A DNA stretch of 64,000 nt from Alphaproteobacteria bacterium (GCA_030433335.1 JAUILL010000009.1:1-64000); one strand, 5' to 3'; counted from the stretch's first letter, positions 48,476-59,999 are shown. Made by a program: numbers and translations. Notes: generated by a model not told the origin, from the letters alone.

Positions 48476-49341
48476 TCACTCAGAAGTCCGGCGTCCTGAA
48501 CACGCGCGCGATAGGTCTTGCTGACAGGCACTTCTGCACCATCCCGCATCAGCAGATAAAGCTTGGCCCCGTCTTTCCGGCAGCCCGTCACAGCGGTCGG
48601 ATTCACCCAGTGGGACCGATGGGTCAGAACGCCATTGCCCTCTCCCATTTCGCGGACAGCATCGGCAAAGCGCATCAGAATGCGCTCTTGTCCCGCGTCT
48701 GTGGCGATCTCGACGTAATGGTCATCCACGGTCATGCGGATGATCTGGTCGAAGTCCGTCGCCGCGATACGATCAAAGATCGCAGGTTTGGTTTGCGCGG
48801 TGCTGACGGCACCCACGCTTTCCTCTGCGTGGAACAGATAGAAGCGGACGATGCCCACGGAAAAGCTCGCGAAACTCGCCGTCAAAAACACCTGAAAGTC
48901 CCCCGGATAGAGATCCGGCTCTCTCATCCAGCCCAGATTTAGCGCGACCCAATTCATGATCGGCGTCAGATAAGCGCCAAAAACAATCGACGAAATCGCC
49001 GAGCGGTTCACGAAAGCGATTCTGGGGAAAATCTCATCGACGAGCGCGCGGTTAACCATCCCAACCGCTGTCGAAAACCAGACGATCACGGCCCAAAGCA
49101 GCAGCGCCTGCCAGAAGTCATAGATATCGGACCGGAACGGACCTATTACCGCCAGCAGGATTGGCGCAACAAGCATCGCGACGCGAAACGTCGGATGCTT
49201 CATGCGCTCCAGAGTAGAAATCAGAGCGCTCGACAGGATAGCGAGAGCTTTGGTTTTAGCCACGTTGCGATAGACCCTGCTAAGTGCGGACATGCCGCTG
49301 GACTGCTGAAAATCTTTGTTTTCCATAAACCTGACACACAC
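48472..49341 (-). CDS. Membrane-anchored LytTR-domain transcriptional regulator
   Basis: Hydrophobic N-terminal helices; C-terminal DHYVEIATDAGQERILMRFADAVREM...GVLTHRSHWVNPTAV; start may be 49326. Confidence 0.82.
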   Translation of the reverse strand: MCVRFMENKDFQQSSGMSALSRVYRNVAKTKALAILSSALISTLERMKHPTFRVAMLVAPILLAVIGPFRSDIYDFWQALLLWAVIVWFSTAVGMVNRALVDEIFPRIAFVNRSAISSIVFGAYLTPIMNWVALNLGWMREPDLYPGDFQVFLTASFASFSVGIVRFYLFHAEESVGAVSTAQTKPAIFDRIAATDFDQIIRMTVDDHYVEIATDAGQERILMRFADAVREMGEGNGVLTHRSHWVNPTAVTGCRKDGAKLYLLMRDGAEVPVSKTYRARVQDAGLLSD

Positions 49342-49507
49342 ACACTTCGCAACACGGCCATATTACGGCCCGCAACACTTAGGCCCTATCGTATTCATTC
49401 CTAACATATCCGATAGGAGGAGTGGCAAGACCCGAATACAAAGAGGCTTGACCCGTGCACGGTCCGGGCCTAGCGGATTATTGACCGGATTTCTTAGTGA
49501 TTTATTG

Positions 49508-49903
49508 ATGTCTTTCACAGCTTTAAGCGCCGCAGCGCCGATGATCCAACTGCACACGTTCGCGGCTTTGACGGCCGTTGCAACAACGCTCGTGATTTTC
49601 AGTTTGCCGCGCGGTCAGACCTGGCACAGGCGATTTGGCTGGCTTTGGGTGATCGCGATGACGGTTACAGCCCTGACCAGTTTCGCCATTTCGACCCTGC
49701 GCCCCGGTCATTTCAGCGTGATCCACATTCTGTCGGTCGCGACCCTGATCCTGCTGGTTCTGGGGGTTTACCGCGCCCGCACCCACCAAGTGGAAAAGCA
49801 TCGCCAATCCATGCTGGGGCTGGTGTTCGGTGCGCTCTGTGTTGCCGGTGCGTTTACCCTGCTGCCAAACCGGATCATGCACGCGGTTCTGTTTGGTCAA
49901 TAG
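49508..49903 (+). CDS. DUF2306-like membrane protein
   Basis: IQLHTFAALTAVATTLVIFSLPRGQTWHRRFGWLWVIAM...HRQSMLGLVFGALCVAGAFTLLPNRIMHAVLF. Confidence 0.75.
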   Translation: MSFTALSAAAPMIQLHTFAALTAVATTLVIFSLPRGQTWHRRFGWLWVIAMTVTALTSFAISTLRPGHFSVIHILSVATLILLVLGVYRARTHQVEKHRQSMLGLVFGALCVAGAFTLLPNRIMHAVLFGQ

Positions 49904-49975
49904 AGCGCCCTACGCTCTTTCCCTTCGGCCAGCCCTTCGATAGAACCCTGCGCAGACAAACAAGGGGATCTCTCC

Positions 49976-52900
49976 ATGGCCATGGAAAAAACCTTCAACG
50001 CGGCCGAAGCCGAGCCGCGGATTTCGAAGAAATGGGAAGAGACGCACGCCTTTGCGGCCGGTGCGAACAAGAAACGTGACGACACCTTCACCATCATGAT
50101 CCCCCCGCCGAACGTGACGGGTGCCCTGCACGTGGGCCACGCGTTCAACAACACCCTGCAGGACATTCTGGTCCGCTGGCACCGGATGCGCGGTTTCGAC
50201 ACCCTGTGGCAGCCCGGTCAGGACCACGCAGGTATCGCGACCCAGCTGCAGGTCGAAAAAATGCTGGCCGCCACCGGCCAACCCGGTCGCCGCGATCTGG
50301 GCCGTGAAGCGTTTCTGGATAAGGTCTGGGAATGGAAGGGCGAATACGGCGGAACCATCGTCAACCAGCTGAAGCGCCTTGGCTCGTCCTGCGACTGGGA
50401 CCGCAACGCATTCACCATGGCGGGCGCTCCCGGCGATCCGCGCACCGGCCACGAAAACAGCCCCAACTTCCACGACGCCGTCATCAAGGTGTTCGTCGAG
50501 ATGTACAACAAGGGCTTCATCTATCGCGGCAAGCGTCTGGTGAACTGGGACCCCCACTTCGAAACCGCGATTTCGGACCTTGAGGTCGAGAGCACCGAAG
50601 TCGACGGCCACATGTGGCACTTCAAATACCCGCTGGCAAGCGGCGAGACCTACACCTACGTCGAGAAGGACGAGGACGGTAACGTCACCTTCAGCGAAGA
50701 GCGTGATTACATCAGCATCGCGACCACCCGACCCGAGACCATGCTGGGTGACGGCGCGGTTGCCGTGCACCCCGATGACGAGCGTTACGCGCCCATCGTT
50801 GGCAAGCTATGCGAAATCCCCGTTGGTCCCAAGGAACAGCGCCGTCTGATCCCGATCATCACCGACGAATACCCCGACATGGCCTTCGGCTCGGGCGCGG
50901 TGAAGATCACCGGCGCGCATGACTTCAACGACCACGAAGTCGCCAAGCGCGGCAACATCCCCCAGTACCGCCTGATGGACACCACCGCGAACATGCGTGC
51001 GGACGGTGCCCCCTATGCCGAGGAGACGGCCAAGGCAGCGGAATACGCGGCGGGCAAGTCCTTTACCGTGCAGGAAATCGACGCGATCAACCTCGTGCCC
51101 GAAGAGTACCGCGGTCTGGATCGCTACGAGGCCCGCAAGCTGGTCGTCCAGAACATCATCGACGAAGGTCTGGCCGTCATGACCCGCGCCGATGACACCC
51201 GTTTGGGCAAAGCAGCGGTCAAAGCGGACGACGAAGGCGCAGACGCGCTGGTTCCCCTGATAGAAGCCAAGAAGATCATGCAGCCCTTCGGCGACCGCTC
51301 GAAGGTTGTGATCGAACCCATGCTGACCGACCAGTGGTTCGTGGACGCGGAAAAGGTCGTTGGCCCCGCGCTGGACGCTGTCCGTGAAGGCCGCACCAAA
51401 ATCATCCCCGAGTCCGGCGAGAAGACCTACTACCACTGGCTGGAAAACATCGAGCCCTGGTGCATCAGCCGCCAGCTGTGGTGGGGCCACCAGATCCCTG
51501 TGTGGTACGGTCTGGACCTGTCCGCACCGAACTTCAAAGACGACGAAGGCAACGGCGATCTGGACGAGGTTGAAATCCTGCGCCTGCTGACCCGCGAGCA
51601 TCTGGTCCACCGCGGCGAGGTTTACCACGCCGGCAGCGACGCTGAGGACGCAGGTCAGAAGTTCGTTGATGTCCTGGCAGGTTTGCCCACTCCCTTGAAC
51701 CACGCCCGTGTGGTCGAGGTTGCTGACCGTGCCACGGCGATCCAAACGCTGGCCGAAAGCCTCGCGCAGTACAACGTGACCCAAGACCCGACCCAGCTGA
51801 TCTACCCGATCTGGCGCGATGCGGACGTTCTGGACACTTGGTTCAGCTCTGGCCTCTGGCCGATCGGCACTCTGGGTTGGCCGAACTGGGACGAGAGCAC
51901 CTCGAAATACTTCCCGACCGATGTGCTGATCACCGGCTTTGACATCCTGTTCTTCTGGGTGGCGCGCATGATGATGATGCAGCTGGCCGTGGTGAACGAA
52001 ATCCCGTTCCACACCGTCTACCTCCACGACCTCGTCCGCGACGAGAAGGGCAAGAAGATGTCCAAAACCACGGGCAACGTCATCGACCCGCTGGAGATTG
52101 TGGACGAATATGGCGCGGACGCACTGCGCTTCACCAACGCGGCGATGGCCTCGATCGGTGGTGTGCTGAAACTGTCCAAGGACCGCATCGCCGGCTACCG
52201 CAACTTTGGCACCAAACTGTGGAACGCCTCGCGTTTCGCGGAAATGAACGGCGTGTTCGAGGGCTACGTGCCCCAGACCGTCCCGCCTCAGGCCAAGGAA
52301 ACCGTGAACCGCTGGATCATCGGCGAAGTCGCCCGCGCCCGCGTGGCAACGGATGCCGCTCTGGACGCCTACCGCTTCAACGAAGCGGCGCTCGGCCTTT
52401 ATGCCTTTGTCTGGGGTAAGGTTTGCGATTGGTACGTCGAATTCGCCAAACCCCTGCTGGGCAGCGATGACGAAGCGGTCCAAAAGGAAACCCGCGAGAC
52501 CATGGGCTGGGTCATCGACCAATCGCTCTTGATGCTGCACCCCTTCATGCCCTTCATCACCGAAGAGCTGTGGGACCAGCTGGCGCCCCGCGAAAAGATG
52601 CTGGTGCACGGCGATTGGCCCGAATACGGCGAAGAGCTGATCGACGCCGCCGCGGACAGCGAGATGAACTGGGTCATCGCCCTGATCGAAGGCATCCGCT
52701 CGGCCCGCGCGCAGATGCACGTCCCCGCTGGCCTGCACGTGCCGCTGGTCGTCACCGGCTTCACCGAAGAGGCCAAGGCAGCCTTTGCCCGCAACGAAAC
52801 CCTGATCAAGAAGCTGGCCCGCGTGGACAGCCTGACCGAAGTCGACGCCTTCCCCAAAGGCTGCGCGACCTTGGGCGTTTCGGGCGGCAGCTTCGGCCTG

Positions 52901-53128
52901 CCTCTGGCGGACATCATCGACGTGGCCGAAGAAAAGGCCCGCCTCGAAAAGACCATCGCCAAGCTGGAAAAAGAGATCAAAGGTCTCTCGGGCCGCGTGA
53001 ACAACCCCAAATTTGTTGAAAGCGCCCCCGAAGAAGTGGTTGAAGAAGCCCGCGCCAATCTGGCCGAACGTCAGGACGAGGAAGCCAAACTCAAAGAGGC
53101 ACTCGCCCGTCTGGCAGAGATCGGCTAA
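49976..53128 (+). CDS. valS: Valine-tRNA ligase
   Basis: [43 protein letters not shown] (KMSKS-like), C-terminal coiled coil. Confidence 0.97.
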   Translation: MAMEKTFNAAEAEPRISKKWEETHAFAAGANKKRDDTFTIMIPPPNVTGALHVGHAFNNTLQDILVRWHRMRGFDTLWQPGQDHAGIATQLQVEKMLAATGQPGRRDLGREAFLDKVWEWKGEYGGTIVNQLKRLGSSCDWDRNAFTMAGAPGDPRTGHENSPNFHDAVIKVFVEMYNKGFIYRGKRLVNWDPHFETAISDLEVESTEVDGHMWHFKYPLASGETYTYVEKDEDGNVTFSEERDYISIATTRPETMLGDGAVAVHPDDERYAPIVGKLCEIPVGPKEQRRLIPIITDEYPDMAFGSGAVKITGAHDFNDHEVAKRGNIPQYRLMDTTANMRADGAPYAEETAKAAEYAAGKSFTVQEIDAINLVPEEYRGLDRYEARKLVVQNIIDEGLAVMTRADDTRLGKAAVKADDEGADALVPLIEAKKIMQPFGDRSKVVIEPMLTDQWFVDAEKVVGPALDAVREGRTKIIPESGEKTYYHWLENIEPWCISRQLWWGHQIPVWYGLDLSAPNFKDDEGNGDLDEVEILRLLTREHLVHRGEVYHAGSDAEDAGQKFVDVLAGLPTPLNHARVVEVADRATAIQTLAESLAQYNVTQDPTQLIYPIWRDADVLDTWFSSGLWPIGTLGWPNWDESTSKYFPTDVLITGFDILFFWVARMMMMQLAVVNEIPFHTVYLHDLVRDEKGKKMSKTTGNVIDPLEIVDEYGADALRFTNAAMASIGGVLKLSKDRIAGYRNFGTKLWNASRFAEMNGVFEGYVPQTVPPQAKETVNRWIIGEVARARVATDAALDAYRFNEAALGLYAFVWGKVCDWYVEFAKPLLGSDDEAVQKETRETMGWVIDQSLLMLHPFMPFITEELWDQLAPREKMLVHGDWPEYGEELIDAAADSEMNWVIALIEGIRSARAQMHVPAGLHVPLVVTGFTEEAKAAFARNETLIKKLARVDSLTEVDAFPKGCATLGVSGGSFGLPLADIIDVAEEKARLEKTIAKLEKEIKGLSGRVNNPKFVESAPEEVVEEARANLAERQDEEAKLKEALARLAEIG

Positions 53129-53183
53129 CCCACGAAACGGCGGGCCTTGCACGAAGCTAGGCCCGCACGTAACCATTCGCGGC

Positions 53184-54287
53184 ATGACACATCCGCGCTA
53201 CACCAAGCTGCTCGACAGCCTGCCCGCCACCGTTCCCTTTGTCGGTCCCGAAGTGATCGAACGCACCACCGGCCAGCCCTTTTCGGCCCGCCTTGGCGCG
53301 AACGAGAACATCTTTGGCCCCTCGCCCAAGGCGATCGAGGCCTTGCGTCAGGCGGACGCGGAAATCTGGAAATACCCTGACAGTGCGAGCCACGACCTGA
53401 AAACGCTGATCGCAGCGCAGAACGGCGTGGGCTATGACAACGTGGTCATCGGCGAAGGGGTCGACGGGCTGCTTGGTTACCTCGCCCGTATGATGATCGA
53501 ACCGGGGGATACGGTGGTGACCTCGGACGGCGCCTACCCCACCTTCAACTACCACGTGGCTGGCTTCGGCGGTGTCCTGCACAAGGTGCCGTTCAAAGAC
53601 GACCACGAAGATCTGGACGCCCTGATCGACCGCGCGACCGAGGTCGACGCCAAGCTCCTCTACCTGTCGAACCCGGACAACCCCATGGGCACCTATCTGA
53701 ACGGGGCCACAATCACTGCCGCACTGGACCGCCTGCCCGAAGGCTGCCTGATGATCCTCGACGAGGCCTATATCGAACTGGCCCCCGCAGACGCCCGCGC
53801 CGACATCGCCATCGAAGACCCCCGCGTCATCCGCATGCGCTCCATGTCCAAGGCCTACGGCCTTGCCGGTGCGCGCGTCGGCTATGCCCTTGGCGCGGCC
53901 CCGCTGATCAAGCACTTCGACAAAATCCGCAATCACTTCGGCATGAACCGCAGCGCCCAACACGCCGCCCTCGCCGCCCTGCAAGACGAAGAATGGCTTG
54001 CCCACATCCAGTCCCAAGTCACCCACGCCCGCGCGCGCCTGAGCCAAATCGCTGAGGACAACGGCCTGACCCCGATCTCATCGGCGACCAATTTCGTGAC
54101 AATGGACTGCGGCCACGACGGAGCCTACGCCGCCAAGGTCGTTCAGGAACTCGGCACACGGGGCATCTTCGCCCGCATGCCCGGCGTCGCCCCCCTGAAC
54201 CGCTGCATCCGCATCAGTTGCGGCCCCGACGCCGCGCTCGACCTCTTCGCAGCAGCGCTCTCTCAGGCCCTGAAAGCGGCGCTCTGA
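53184..54287 (+). CDS. hisC: Histidinol-phosphate aminotransferase
   Basis: ARLGANENIFGPSPKAIEAL, YLSNPDNPMGTYL, MRSMSKAYGLAGARVGYALG. Confidence 0.93.
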   Translation: MTHPRYTKLLDSLPATVPFVGPEVIERTTGQPFSARLGANENIFGPSPKAIEALRQADAEIWKYPDSASHDLKTLIAAQNGVGYDNVVIGEGVDGLLGYLARMMIEPGDTVVTSDGAYPTFNYHVAGFGGVLHKVPFKDDHEDLDALIDRATEVDAKLLYLSNPDNPMGTYLNGATITAALDRLPEGCLMILDEAYIELAPADARADIAIEDPRVIRMRSMSKAYGLAGARVGYALGAAPLIKHFDKIRNHFGMNRSAQHAALAALQDEEWLAHIQSQVTHARARLSQIAEDNGLTPISSATNFVTMDCGHDGAYAAKVVQELGTRGIFARMPGVAPLNRCIRISCGPDAALDLFAAALSQALKAAL

Positions 54288-54351
54288 TCTTCATCTTGGA
54301 ATAAATACCCCCCCTGCCGGAGGCACTGCCTTGGCCTTAGCCCAAGGCACC

Positions 54352-55377
54352 CTACCCGAACAAATCGCCTGTTCCAGCAGGACGGGGCGGCTCAAGCCCC
54401 AGATGTAACCAGCTGGACTGCGTCAGCATCCGCCCGCGCGGCGTCCGCTGGATCAGCCCTTGCTGCAGCAGATAGGGCTCGATCACCTCTTCCAACGCAT
54501 CGCGGCTTTCGGACAGGGCCGCGCTCATGGTTTCGATCCCCACAGGACCGCCCTGATATGCCTCAGCGATCAAACGCAGATACCGGCGGTCCGCGGAATC
54601 CAGTCCCAACTGGTCCACGCCCAAACGGGTCAAAGCACGGTCCGCCAGTTCGCGGGTCACACGCCCGTCTCCCTCGACAACCGCAAAGTCGACCACACGG
54701 CGCAGCAGTCGTCCCGCGATACGAGGTGTGCCACGGGCGCGGCGGGCAATCTCCATTGCGCCCTCAGGGTCCGCAGGAGCCCCCAGCTTCACCGCATTCC
54801 GCGCCACGATCTCGGTCAGTTCGTGAATTTCATAGAATTGCAGACGGGTCGGAATGCCGAAACGGTCCCGCAGCGGCGTCGTCAGCAGGCCCAGACGCGT
54901 CGTCGCCCCGACCAAGGTAAACGGCTGCAACTCGATCCGCACCGTCCGTGCTGCCGGCCCCTCGCCGATCACAAGGTCCAGCTCGAAATCCTCCATCGCG
55001 GGATAGAGCACCTCTTCGACCGCGGGGTTCAGACGGTGGATTTCGTCGATGAACAGAACGTCCCGCTCTTCGAGGTTGGTCAGGATCGCCGCAAGATCGC
55101 CCGCCTTGGCCAGCACCGGCCCCGAGGTCATGCGGAAGTTCACACCGAGCTCGCGCGACATGATCTGCGCCAGCGTCGTTTTCCCCAAGCCCGGCGGGCC
55201 GTGGAACAGGGTGTGGTCCATTGCCTCGCCCCGCCGTTTGGCGGATTCGATGAACACGCGCAGGTTCGCGCGGGCCTCGGCCTGACCGATGAAATCCTCT
55301 AGCACCTGCGGACGCAGGGCGCGGTCGTTATCCTCGGACAGCTTTTCGGGGCGAAGAGTCGGGTCTGGCTGCTGCAT
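54352..55377 (-). CDS. ruvB: Holliday junction helicase RuvB
   Basis: [58 protein letters not shown]. Confidence 0.98.
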   Translation of the reverse strand: MQQPDPTLRPEKLSEDNDRALRPQVLEDFIGQAEARANLRVFIESAKRRGEAMDHTLFHGPPGLGKTTLAQIMSRELGVNFRMTSGPVLAKAGDLAAILTNLEERDVLFIDEIHRLNPAVEEVLYPAMEDFELDLVIGEGPAARTVRIELQPFTLVGATTRLGLLTTPLRDRFGIPTRLQFYEIHELTEIVARNAVKLGAPADPEGAMEIARRARGTPRIAGRLLRRVVDFAVVEGDGRVTRELADRALTRLGVDQLGLDSADRRYLRLIAEAYQGGPVGIETMSAALSESRDALEEVIEPYLLQQGLIQRTPRGRMLTQSSWLHLGLEPPRPAGTGDLFG

Positions 55378-55380
55378 CCG

Positions 55381-56055
55381 TTACCCCTTGGGCGCCAAGA
55401 GGCGCAGTGCGGCACGGATGAGCGCCGAGGTGCTCGCCTCGGGGTCGTCCTGCATCGCCTGAGCGACCGCAGAAGCCGCCTCTCCGGGCTGGTACCCAAG
55501 GTTGGAGAGCGCGGACAGAGCCTCTGACTGCGCGGCCATGTCGAGCTTGGGCGCAGGGGCTGCGCGTTTGGTGGGCATCGGCGTAGGCACCTCGGTCAGT
55601 TCTGCAGGTTCCTCGCCCAAGGCGGCGGTGATCGAGCCACCCATCGCCATAACCGACGGCGCCTTATCCTTTAGCTCGTTCACCACGCGCTGCGCGGTCT
55701 TGGGGCCGATGCCCTTGGCGGCCTTCACGCTGTTCCAGTCGCCCAAAGCAATCGCGCGGCTGACCCCATCGGGACCCAGCGCGGACAGCATCGCCAGCGC
55801 GGCCTTTGCCCCCACGCCCTGGACGGTCTGCAGCAGGCGGAACCATTCCTTTTCCTGCAACGTGGTAAACCCGTAGAGCTGCATCAGATCCTCGCGGACC
55901 AGCAGTTCGGTGAACAGCGCCACAGCCTCGCCCGCGCGGGGCAGCGACCCCAAGGTGCGGTCCGAACAGTAGACGATATAGCCCACGCCGCGCACATCCA
56001 GCAGCACATGATCCTCGGTCCGATAATCGATCCGGCCAGTCAGTTTTCCGATCAT
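55381..56055 (-). CDS. ruvA: Holliday junction helicase RuvA
   Basis: [31 protein letters not shown], start overlaps ruvC stop; longer ORF to 56388 is not the gene. Confidence 0.97.
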   Translation of the reverse strand: MIGKLTGRIDYRTEDHVLLDVRGVGYIVYCSDRTLGSLPRAGEAVALFTELLVREDLMQLYGFTTLQEKEWFRLLQTVQGVGAKAALAMLSALGPDGVSRAIALGDWNSVKAAKGIGPKTAQRVVNELKDKAPSVMAMGGSITAALGEEPAELTEVPTPMPTKRAAPAPKLDMAAQSEALSALSNLGYQPGEAASAVAQAMQDDPEASTSALIRAALRLLAPKG

Positions 56056-56558
56056 CCCTTGGCCCTCGCCAATGCTTGTTCCAGCCCGCGTCCGCCGCGG
56101 CTTTGATGGGCGTGACACATGGCGATCGCCAGCGCATCGGTGGCGTCCGGCCCGTTCAGTTTCACACCGGGCAGCTGCAAGCGCACCATATAGTCCACCT
56201 GATTCTTGGCTGCGTGCCCCACACCCACCACAGTCTTCTTCACCGCGTTGGGGGCGTATTCCCCGACCGGCAACCCCGCCTGTGCCAGCGTCATCAGGGC
56301 CACGCCGCGCGCTTGACCCAGCTTCAGGGTGCCAACCGCGTCCTTGTTCACAAAGGTCTGCTCGATGGCCGCCGTTTCCGGTGCCCACTCGGCGATCACT
56401 TCGATCAGCTGATTGTACAGAGAGAGCAGCCGCTCCCCGAGGTTATCCCCGTCGGAATGGCAGACGCCGTTTGCGACATGAGTGATTCGTCCCGGCATCG
56501 CATCGATGACGCCCCACCCCATGTTGCGCAGGCCCGGATCGACCCCCAAAACGCGCAT
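56052..56558 (-). CDS. ruvC: Crossover junction endodeoxyribonuclease RuvC
   Basis: [56 protein letters not shown]. Confidence 0.97.
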   Translation of the reverse strand: MRVLGVDPGLRNMGWGVIDAMPGRITHVANGVCHSDGDNLGERLLSLYNQLIEVIAEWAPETAAIEQTFVNKDAVGTLKLGQARGVALMTLAQAGLPVGEYAPNAVKKTVVGVGHAAKNQVDYMVRLQLPGVKLNGPDATDALAIAMCHAHQSRGGRGLEQALARAKG

Positions 56559-56710
56559 TTCTGCCCCCTGCTCTGTGTTCTTTTCGTCGCACTAGCACGA
56601 AACAAGAACAAACGCCAGCATGATGGCAAGAGGTCCCGCCCAGAAATCGGGATGAAATCCGCCTCTTCTCGATCTGAAAGCGACACGCAAAAGGCAAATA
56701 TTTCCCTTTA

Positions 56711-56725
56711 GTAACAGATTGTTAA
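56711..56725. promoter_or_regulatory. CtrA-like site GTAAC-AGATT-GTTAA (one mismatch to TTAAC-N5-GTTAA)
   Basis: Between divergent ruvC and DUF1127 gene; half-sites on both sides. Confidence 0.4.
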
Positions 56726-56858
56726 ACGTCATGCAGTGTGTGCATGGGTCGCGTTCGACCTATGCAATTTTTATCGCTTGTGCCCGAAAACAAGGCGAAC
56801 TACGTGCGGATCAGGAAATCATTCCACTTTTTTCTTGCAACCTCGAAGGGACGCAAAA

Positions 56859-57065
56859 ATGGCAGTTCTCGATACCACCCGCTTCGACACCCCCGCGGCT
56901 GGCATTGGTGCCCGCCTTTGGCAGGCAGCAGTGCATTTCGCACACACGCTGGCGGCCCCGACGGGCAATGACAAGGCACTGGACGCCCTGTCCGACGCAC
57001 AGCTGGACGATCTGGGTCTGTGCCGCGCAGACATCATCGACATGAAGCACGCGCGCCGCTTCTGA
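56859..57065 (+). CDS. Small DUF1127-like protein
   Basis: KALDALSDAQLDDLGLCRADI DUF1127-type C-terminus. Confidence 0.78.
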   Translation: MAVLDTTRFDTPAAGIGARLWQAAVHFAHTLAAPTGNDKALDALSDAQLDDLGLCRADIIDMKHARRF

Positions 57066-57085
57066 GCCGCAGTCCAGACCAAAGC

Positions 57086-57115
57086 AAAAGGGCGCCCGAT
57101 CGAGGCGCCCTTTTT
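57086..57115 (+). terminator. Rho-independent terminator after DUF1127 gene
   Basis: AGGGCGCC-CGATCGA-GGCGCCCT then TTTT. Confidence 0.85.
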
Positions 57116-57136
57116 GTATTCCGCAGGTTTCGCAGA

Positions 57137-58003
57137 TTATTTCTGAAGGGTCAGAGTCGACCAGTCGCCAATATCCTCGCGGTGGGCCAAGGTCATCCCC
57201 TGCGCCACGTAGGCCTCGGTCACTTCGTCCGCTTGATCCACAAGCAGGCCCGACAAGATGGCATAGCCACCCTCGCCCAAGTGCGAAGCGACGTCGGGGG
57301 CCAGATCGATCAGCGGGGCCTTCAGGATGTTGGCAAAAACCAGATCAAAGGGCGCCGCGGCGTGCAGGGTCTCGTGCTCGAAACCGGTCGCCTCGAGGCA
57401 GTTGACGCGACCCTCTAGGCCGTTGGCTTTGACGTTCGCTTCTGCCACTTCGACCGCGACGATATCGATGTCGCTGGCCAGAACGGGGTTCGGCCAAATG
57501 CGCGCAGCGGCCATGCCCAGAACGGCGGTGCCGCAGCCGATATCGACCACGTTCTTGCCTTTGAACCCGCCGTTGTCCAGACGGTCCAGCGCCTTCAGGC
57601 AGCCCAGCGTGGTGCCGTGGTGGCCGGTACCAAACGCCATTGCGGCTTCGATCAGCAGAGGCTCGCTGCCTTCGGGAACCTTGTCCGCGTCGTGGCTGCC
57701 GTAGACAAAGAAACGGCCCGCGACCACAGGTGCCAGATCGCGGCGCACTTTGGCGACCCAATCAGTTTCGGGCAGTTCACTGACCACGAAATCCTGCGCA
57801 TCATTCATGGACGCCAGCAGTGCCAGACCGGCCGCGTCAGGCTCTTCGGTGAAATAGCCTCCGACTTCCCACAGGCCCGAGCCGTCTTCCATTTCGAACA
57901 CGCCGATGCCGGTGGGCTCGGGGATCATGTTCTCCATCGCCACGCCCAAGGCTTCGGCGTTCTCTTTGGCAGTCAGCTTGGTGTAGGCGGTGTAGGTGGG
58001 CAT
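57137..58003 (-). CDS. prmA: Ribosomal protein L11 methyltransferase-type protein PrmA
   Basis: AMAFGTGHHGTTLGCLKALDRL, NVVDIGCGTAVLGMAAARIWPNPVLASDIDIVAVEVAEAN. Confidence 0.93.
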   Translation of the reverse strand: MPTYTAYTKLTAKENAEALGVAMENMIPEPTGIGVFEMEDGSGLWEVGGYFTEEPDAAGLALLASMNDAQDFVVSELPETDWVAKVRRDLAPVVAGRFFVYGSHDADKVPEGSEPLLIEAAMAFGTGHHGTTLGCLKALDRLDNGGFKGKNVVDIGCGTAVLGMAAARIWPNPVLASDIDIVAVEVAEANVKANGLEGRVNCLEATGFEHETLHAAAPFDLVFANILKAPLIDLAPDVASHLGEGGYAILSGLLVDQADEVTEAYVAQGMTLAHREDIGDWSTLTLQK

Positions 58004-58067
58004 TTCGGTCTCCTGTTCAGGCTTGCAGGGGGCGATAGGCCCCCTTCTGGCTTGGGTCAAGCGCCCT

Positions 58068-59312
58068 TTATTCGGCGACCGCGGCCACAAACCGGCTAAA
58101 GCGGGTTTCGTTGCCCTTTTGCGGATGGCGCGGGATCAACAGCGCTAGACAGAGCGAGGTCGCCGCCATCCCCGCCGCCAGCACGAACACCGCGCCCGGC
58201 GACTGGAGCCACAGGTAGCCCAATGCCGCAGGCAGAAAGACCGCCGCAATATGGTTGATCGTGAACGCGACAGCCGCCGTCGGCGCAATATCACCGGGGT
58301 CTGCGATCTTCTGGAAGTAGGTCTTGATCGCCAGCGCCATGGCAAAGAACAGGTGGTCGATCACGTAGAGCACAGAGGCCAGCACGACGCCCCAGCCGAA
58401 CATGTAGATCCCGCCATACAGGCTGAAGACACAGATCAGGCCGACATACTCGATCACCAACGCCTTCTGCTCGCCAAAGCGCGAGACCATACGCCCGATC
58501 AACGGCGCGAGGAACATGTTCGCGACGAGGTTGATCAGAAACAGGCCAGTGACTTCGTGCACGTCAAAGCCGAAACGCTCGACCATCATGAAGCCCGCAA
58601 ACACCACGAAAATCTGGCGGCGCGCCCCTGCCATGAATTGCAGCAGGTAATAGAGCCAGTAGCGACGGCGCAGAATGAACTTTTTGACCTGCGGGTTGGG
58701 CGCTTCGAATTGCGGATAGGCGAACAGGGCAAACAGAGCGACCGCCGCCGTCACGCCACCCGCGATCAGGTAGACCGTGGAGTAGGACAGCGAAAAGCTC
58801 TGCCATGTCAGCATGATCAGGCCATAGGCCACCAGCGTCGCGGCACTGCCCGTTGCCAGCAGCGCCCCCAGCACCTTGGGCGCCTCGTCCTTGGTCAGCC
58901 ATTGCAGCTGGAGCGACTGATTCACCGTTTCATAATAGTGAAAGCCGATCGAGCTGAGCATCGTCACCACAAGGATGCCGCCCAATGACGGAAAGAAGCC
59001 CGTGATTGCCGTCGCAACCCCTAGCAGGATTAAGGACACCAGTCCCAGCACCTGTTCGCGAATAAACAGCAGCAGAGCGATCACGCCAATCGCCAGAAAG
59101 CCCGGAATTTCGCGCACCGTGTGCAGCCAGCCGATGTCGGACCCGTCGAACTGGGCCACTTCGATCACGAAGTTATTCAGAAGTGCAGACCAAGTGGCAA
59201 AGGCCACCGGCATCGCGGCGGCCATCACGAAAAGCAATGTCTTGGGCTGGCGCCATTTGGGCAAATGACGCGCGTCGGCCAGAGGAAGCGGGGCGAAGAA
59301 TGAACGACTCAT
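58068..59312 (-). CDS. MFS-type transporter
   Basis: Multiple hydrophobic helices with paired arginine/loop pattern typical of MFS. Confidence 0.8.
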   Translation of the reverse strand: MSRSFFAPLPLADARHLPKWRQPKTLLFVMAAAMPVAFATWSALLNNFVIEVAQFDGSDIGWLHTVREIPGFLAIGVIALLLFIREQVLGLVSLILLGVATAITGFFPSLGGILVVTMLSSIGFHYYETVNQSLQLQWLTKDEAPKVLGALLATGSAATLVAYGLIMLTWQSFSLSYSTVYLIAGGVTAAVALFALFAYPQFEAPNPQVKKFILRRRYWLYYLLQFMAGARRQIFVVFAGFMMVERFGFDVHEVTGLFLINLVANMFLAPLIGRMVSRFGEQKALVIEYVGLICVFSLYGGIYMFGWGVVLASVLYVIDHLFFAMALAIKTYFQKIADPGDIAPTAAVAFTINHIAAVFLPAALGYLWLQSPGAVFVLAAGMAATSLCLALLIPRHPQKGNETRFSRFVAAVAE

Positions 59313-59350
59313 ACTCGTCTCTTACGCCCGCCCGTTCACTCTGGCAAAGC

Positions 59351-59800
59351 TCAATCCGCACGTGCGGCGCTAAACTGGTATTCCACTTCGGCAAAGGATG
59401 CGCGGGGGAAGCCGTAGGCAAAGCTCAGGCCCTCTGGTCCCGCCACAACGCCGTGCTCTGCGTTCGCAGGGATGAACAGGGCGACGCCAGCAGAAATCGA
59501 ATGCGCGACGCCGTCGATCATGACCTCTCCCGACCCCGAAAGACCGAAGTAGAATTCAGAGGGGGCGTGGCGGTGCGGCTCTAGGGTGTCGCCCGCATCA
59601 AACTGCGCGATACCCAGAACCATGTCGCTGGTTTGGGTGACATCCGACGAGAACAGCGTTTTCCAACGCACCTTTCCAAATGCGGGGTCCGTCCCGCCTT
59701 CAAGCGGCAACACGGCCGAATCCACGCGCAGTCCTGCAGAAACCGGCAGGGACACAGGGATGCCTTCGAACGGCAACACAGTCTCGTTAAGCTCCATCAT
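59351..59800 (-). CDS. Cupin-domain protein
   Basis: LEPHRHAPSEFYFGLSGSGEVMIDGVAHSISAGVALFIPANAEHGV. Confidence 0.86.
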   Translation of the reverse strand: MMELNETVLPFEGIPVSLPVSAGLRVDSAVLPLEGGTDPAFGKVRWKTLFSSDVTQTSDMVLGIAQFDAGDTLEPHRHAPSEFYFGLSGSGEVMIDGVAHSISAGVALFIPANAEHGVVAGPEGLSFAYGFPRASFAEVEYQFSAARAD

Positions 59801-59929
59801 GCACCTCGGGCAGTCAGTGTTTGGTCTGACAGGCAGCGTCCGATACGCGAGCTGAGTCGGTCCCGCTTTTTCACGACTAAAAAATGTCGCTTTTCAGAAA
59901 TTCGGCGCTCGAATTCACACATTCATATC

Positions 59930-59943
59930 CTGATACAAATCAA
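59930..59943. promoter_or_regulatory. FNR-like box CTGAT-ACAA-ATCAA upstream of YeeE-family gene
   Basis: One mismatch to TTGAT-N4-ATCAA; about 63 bp before the ATG at 60000. Confidence 0.45.
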
Positions 59944-59999
59944 GGCGCCGATCCGCGGATGTGCGTAAAATCCGCCCAATCGCCCGAAAGGAGAGCAGA

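Noticed and set aside
50807-53185. 792-aa ORF antisense to valS
   Set aside because: Shadow ORF; composition (many His/Gln/Val, no domain) and valS on the other strand
55381-56388. 335-aa extended form of RuvA
   Set aside because: Upstream part lies in the ruvC region in another frame; true start is [10 protein letters not shown] at 56055
56780-56800. LexA-like GAAA-N7-GAAC near the DUF1127 gene and ruvC
   Set aside because: One mismatch in a short motif and far from ruvC; expected by chance
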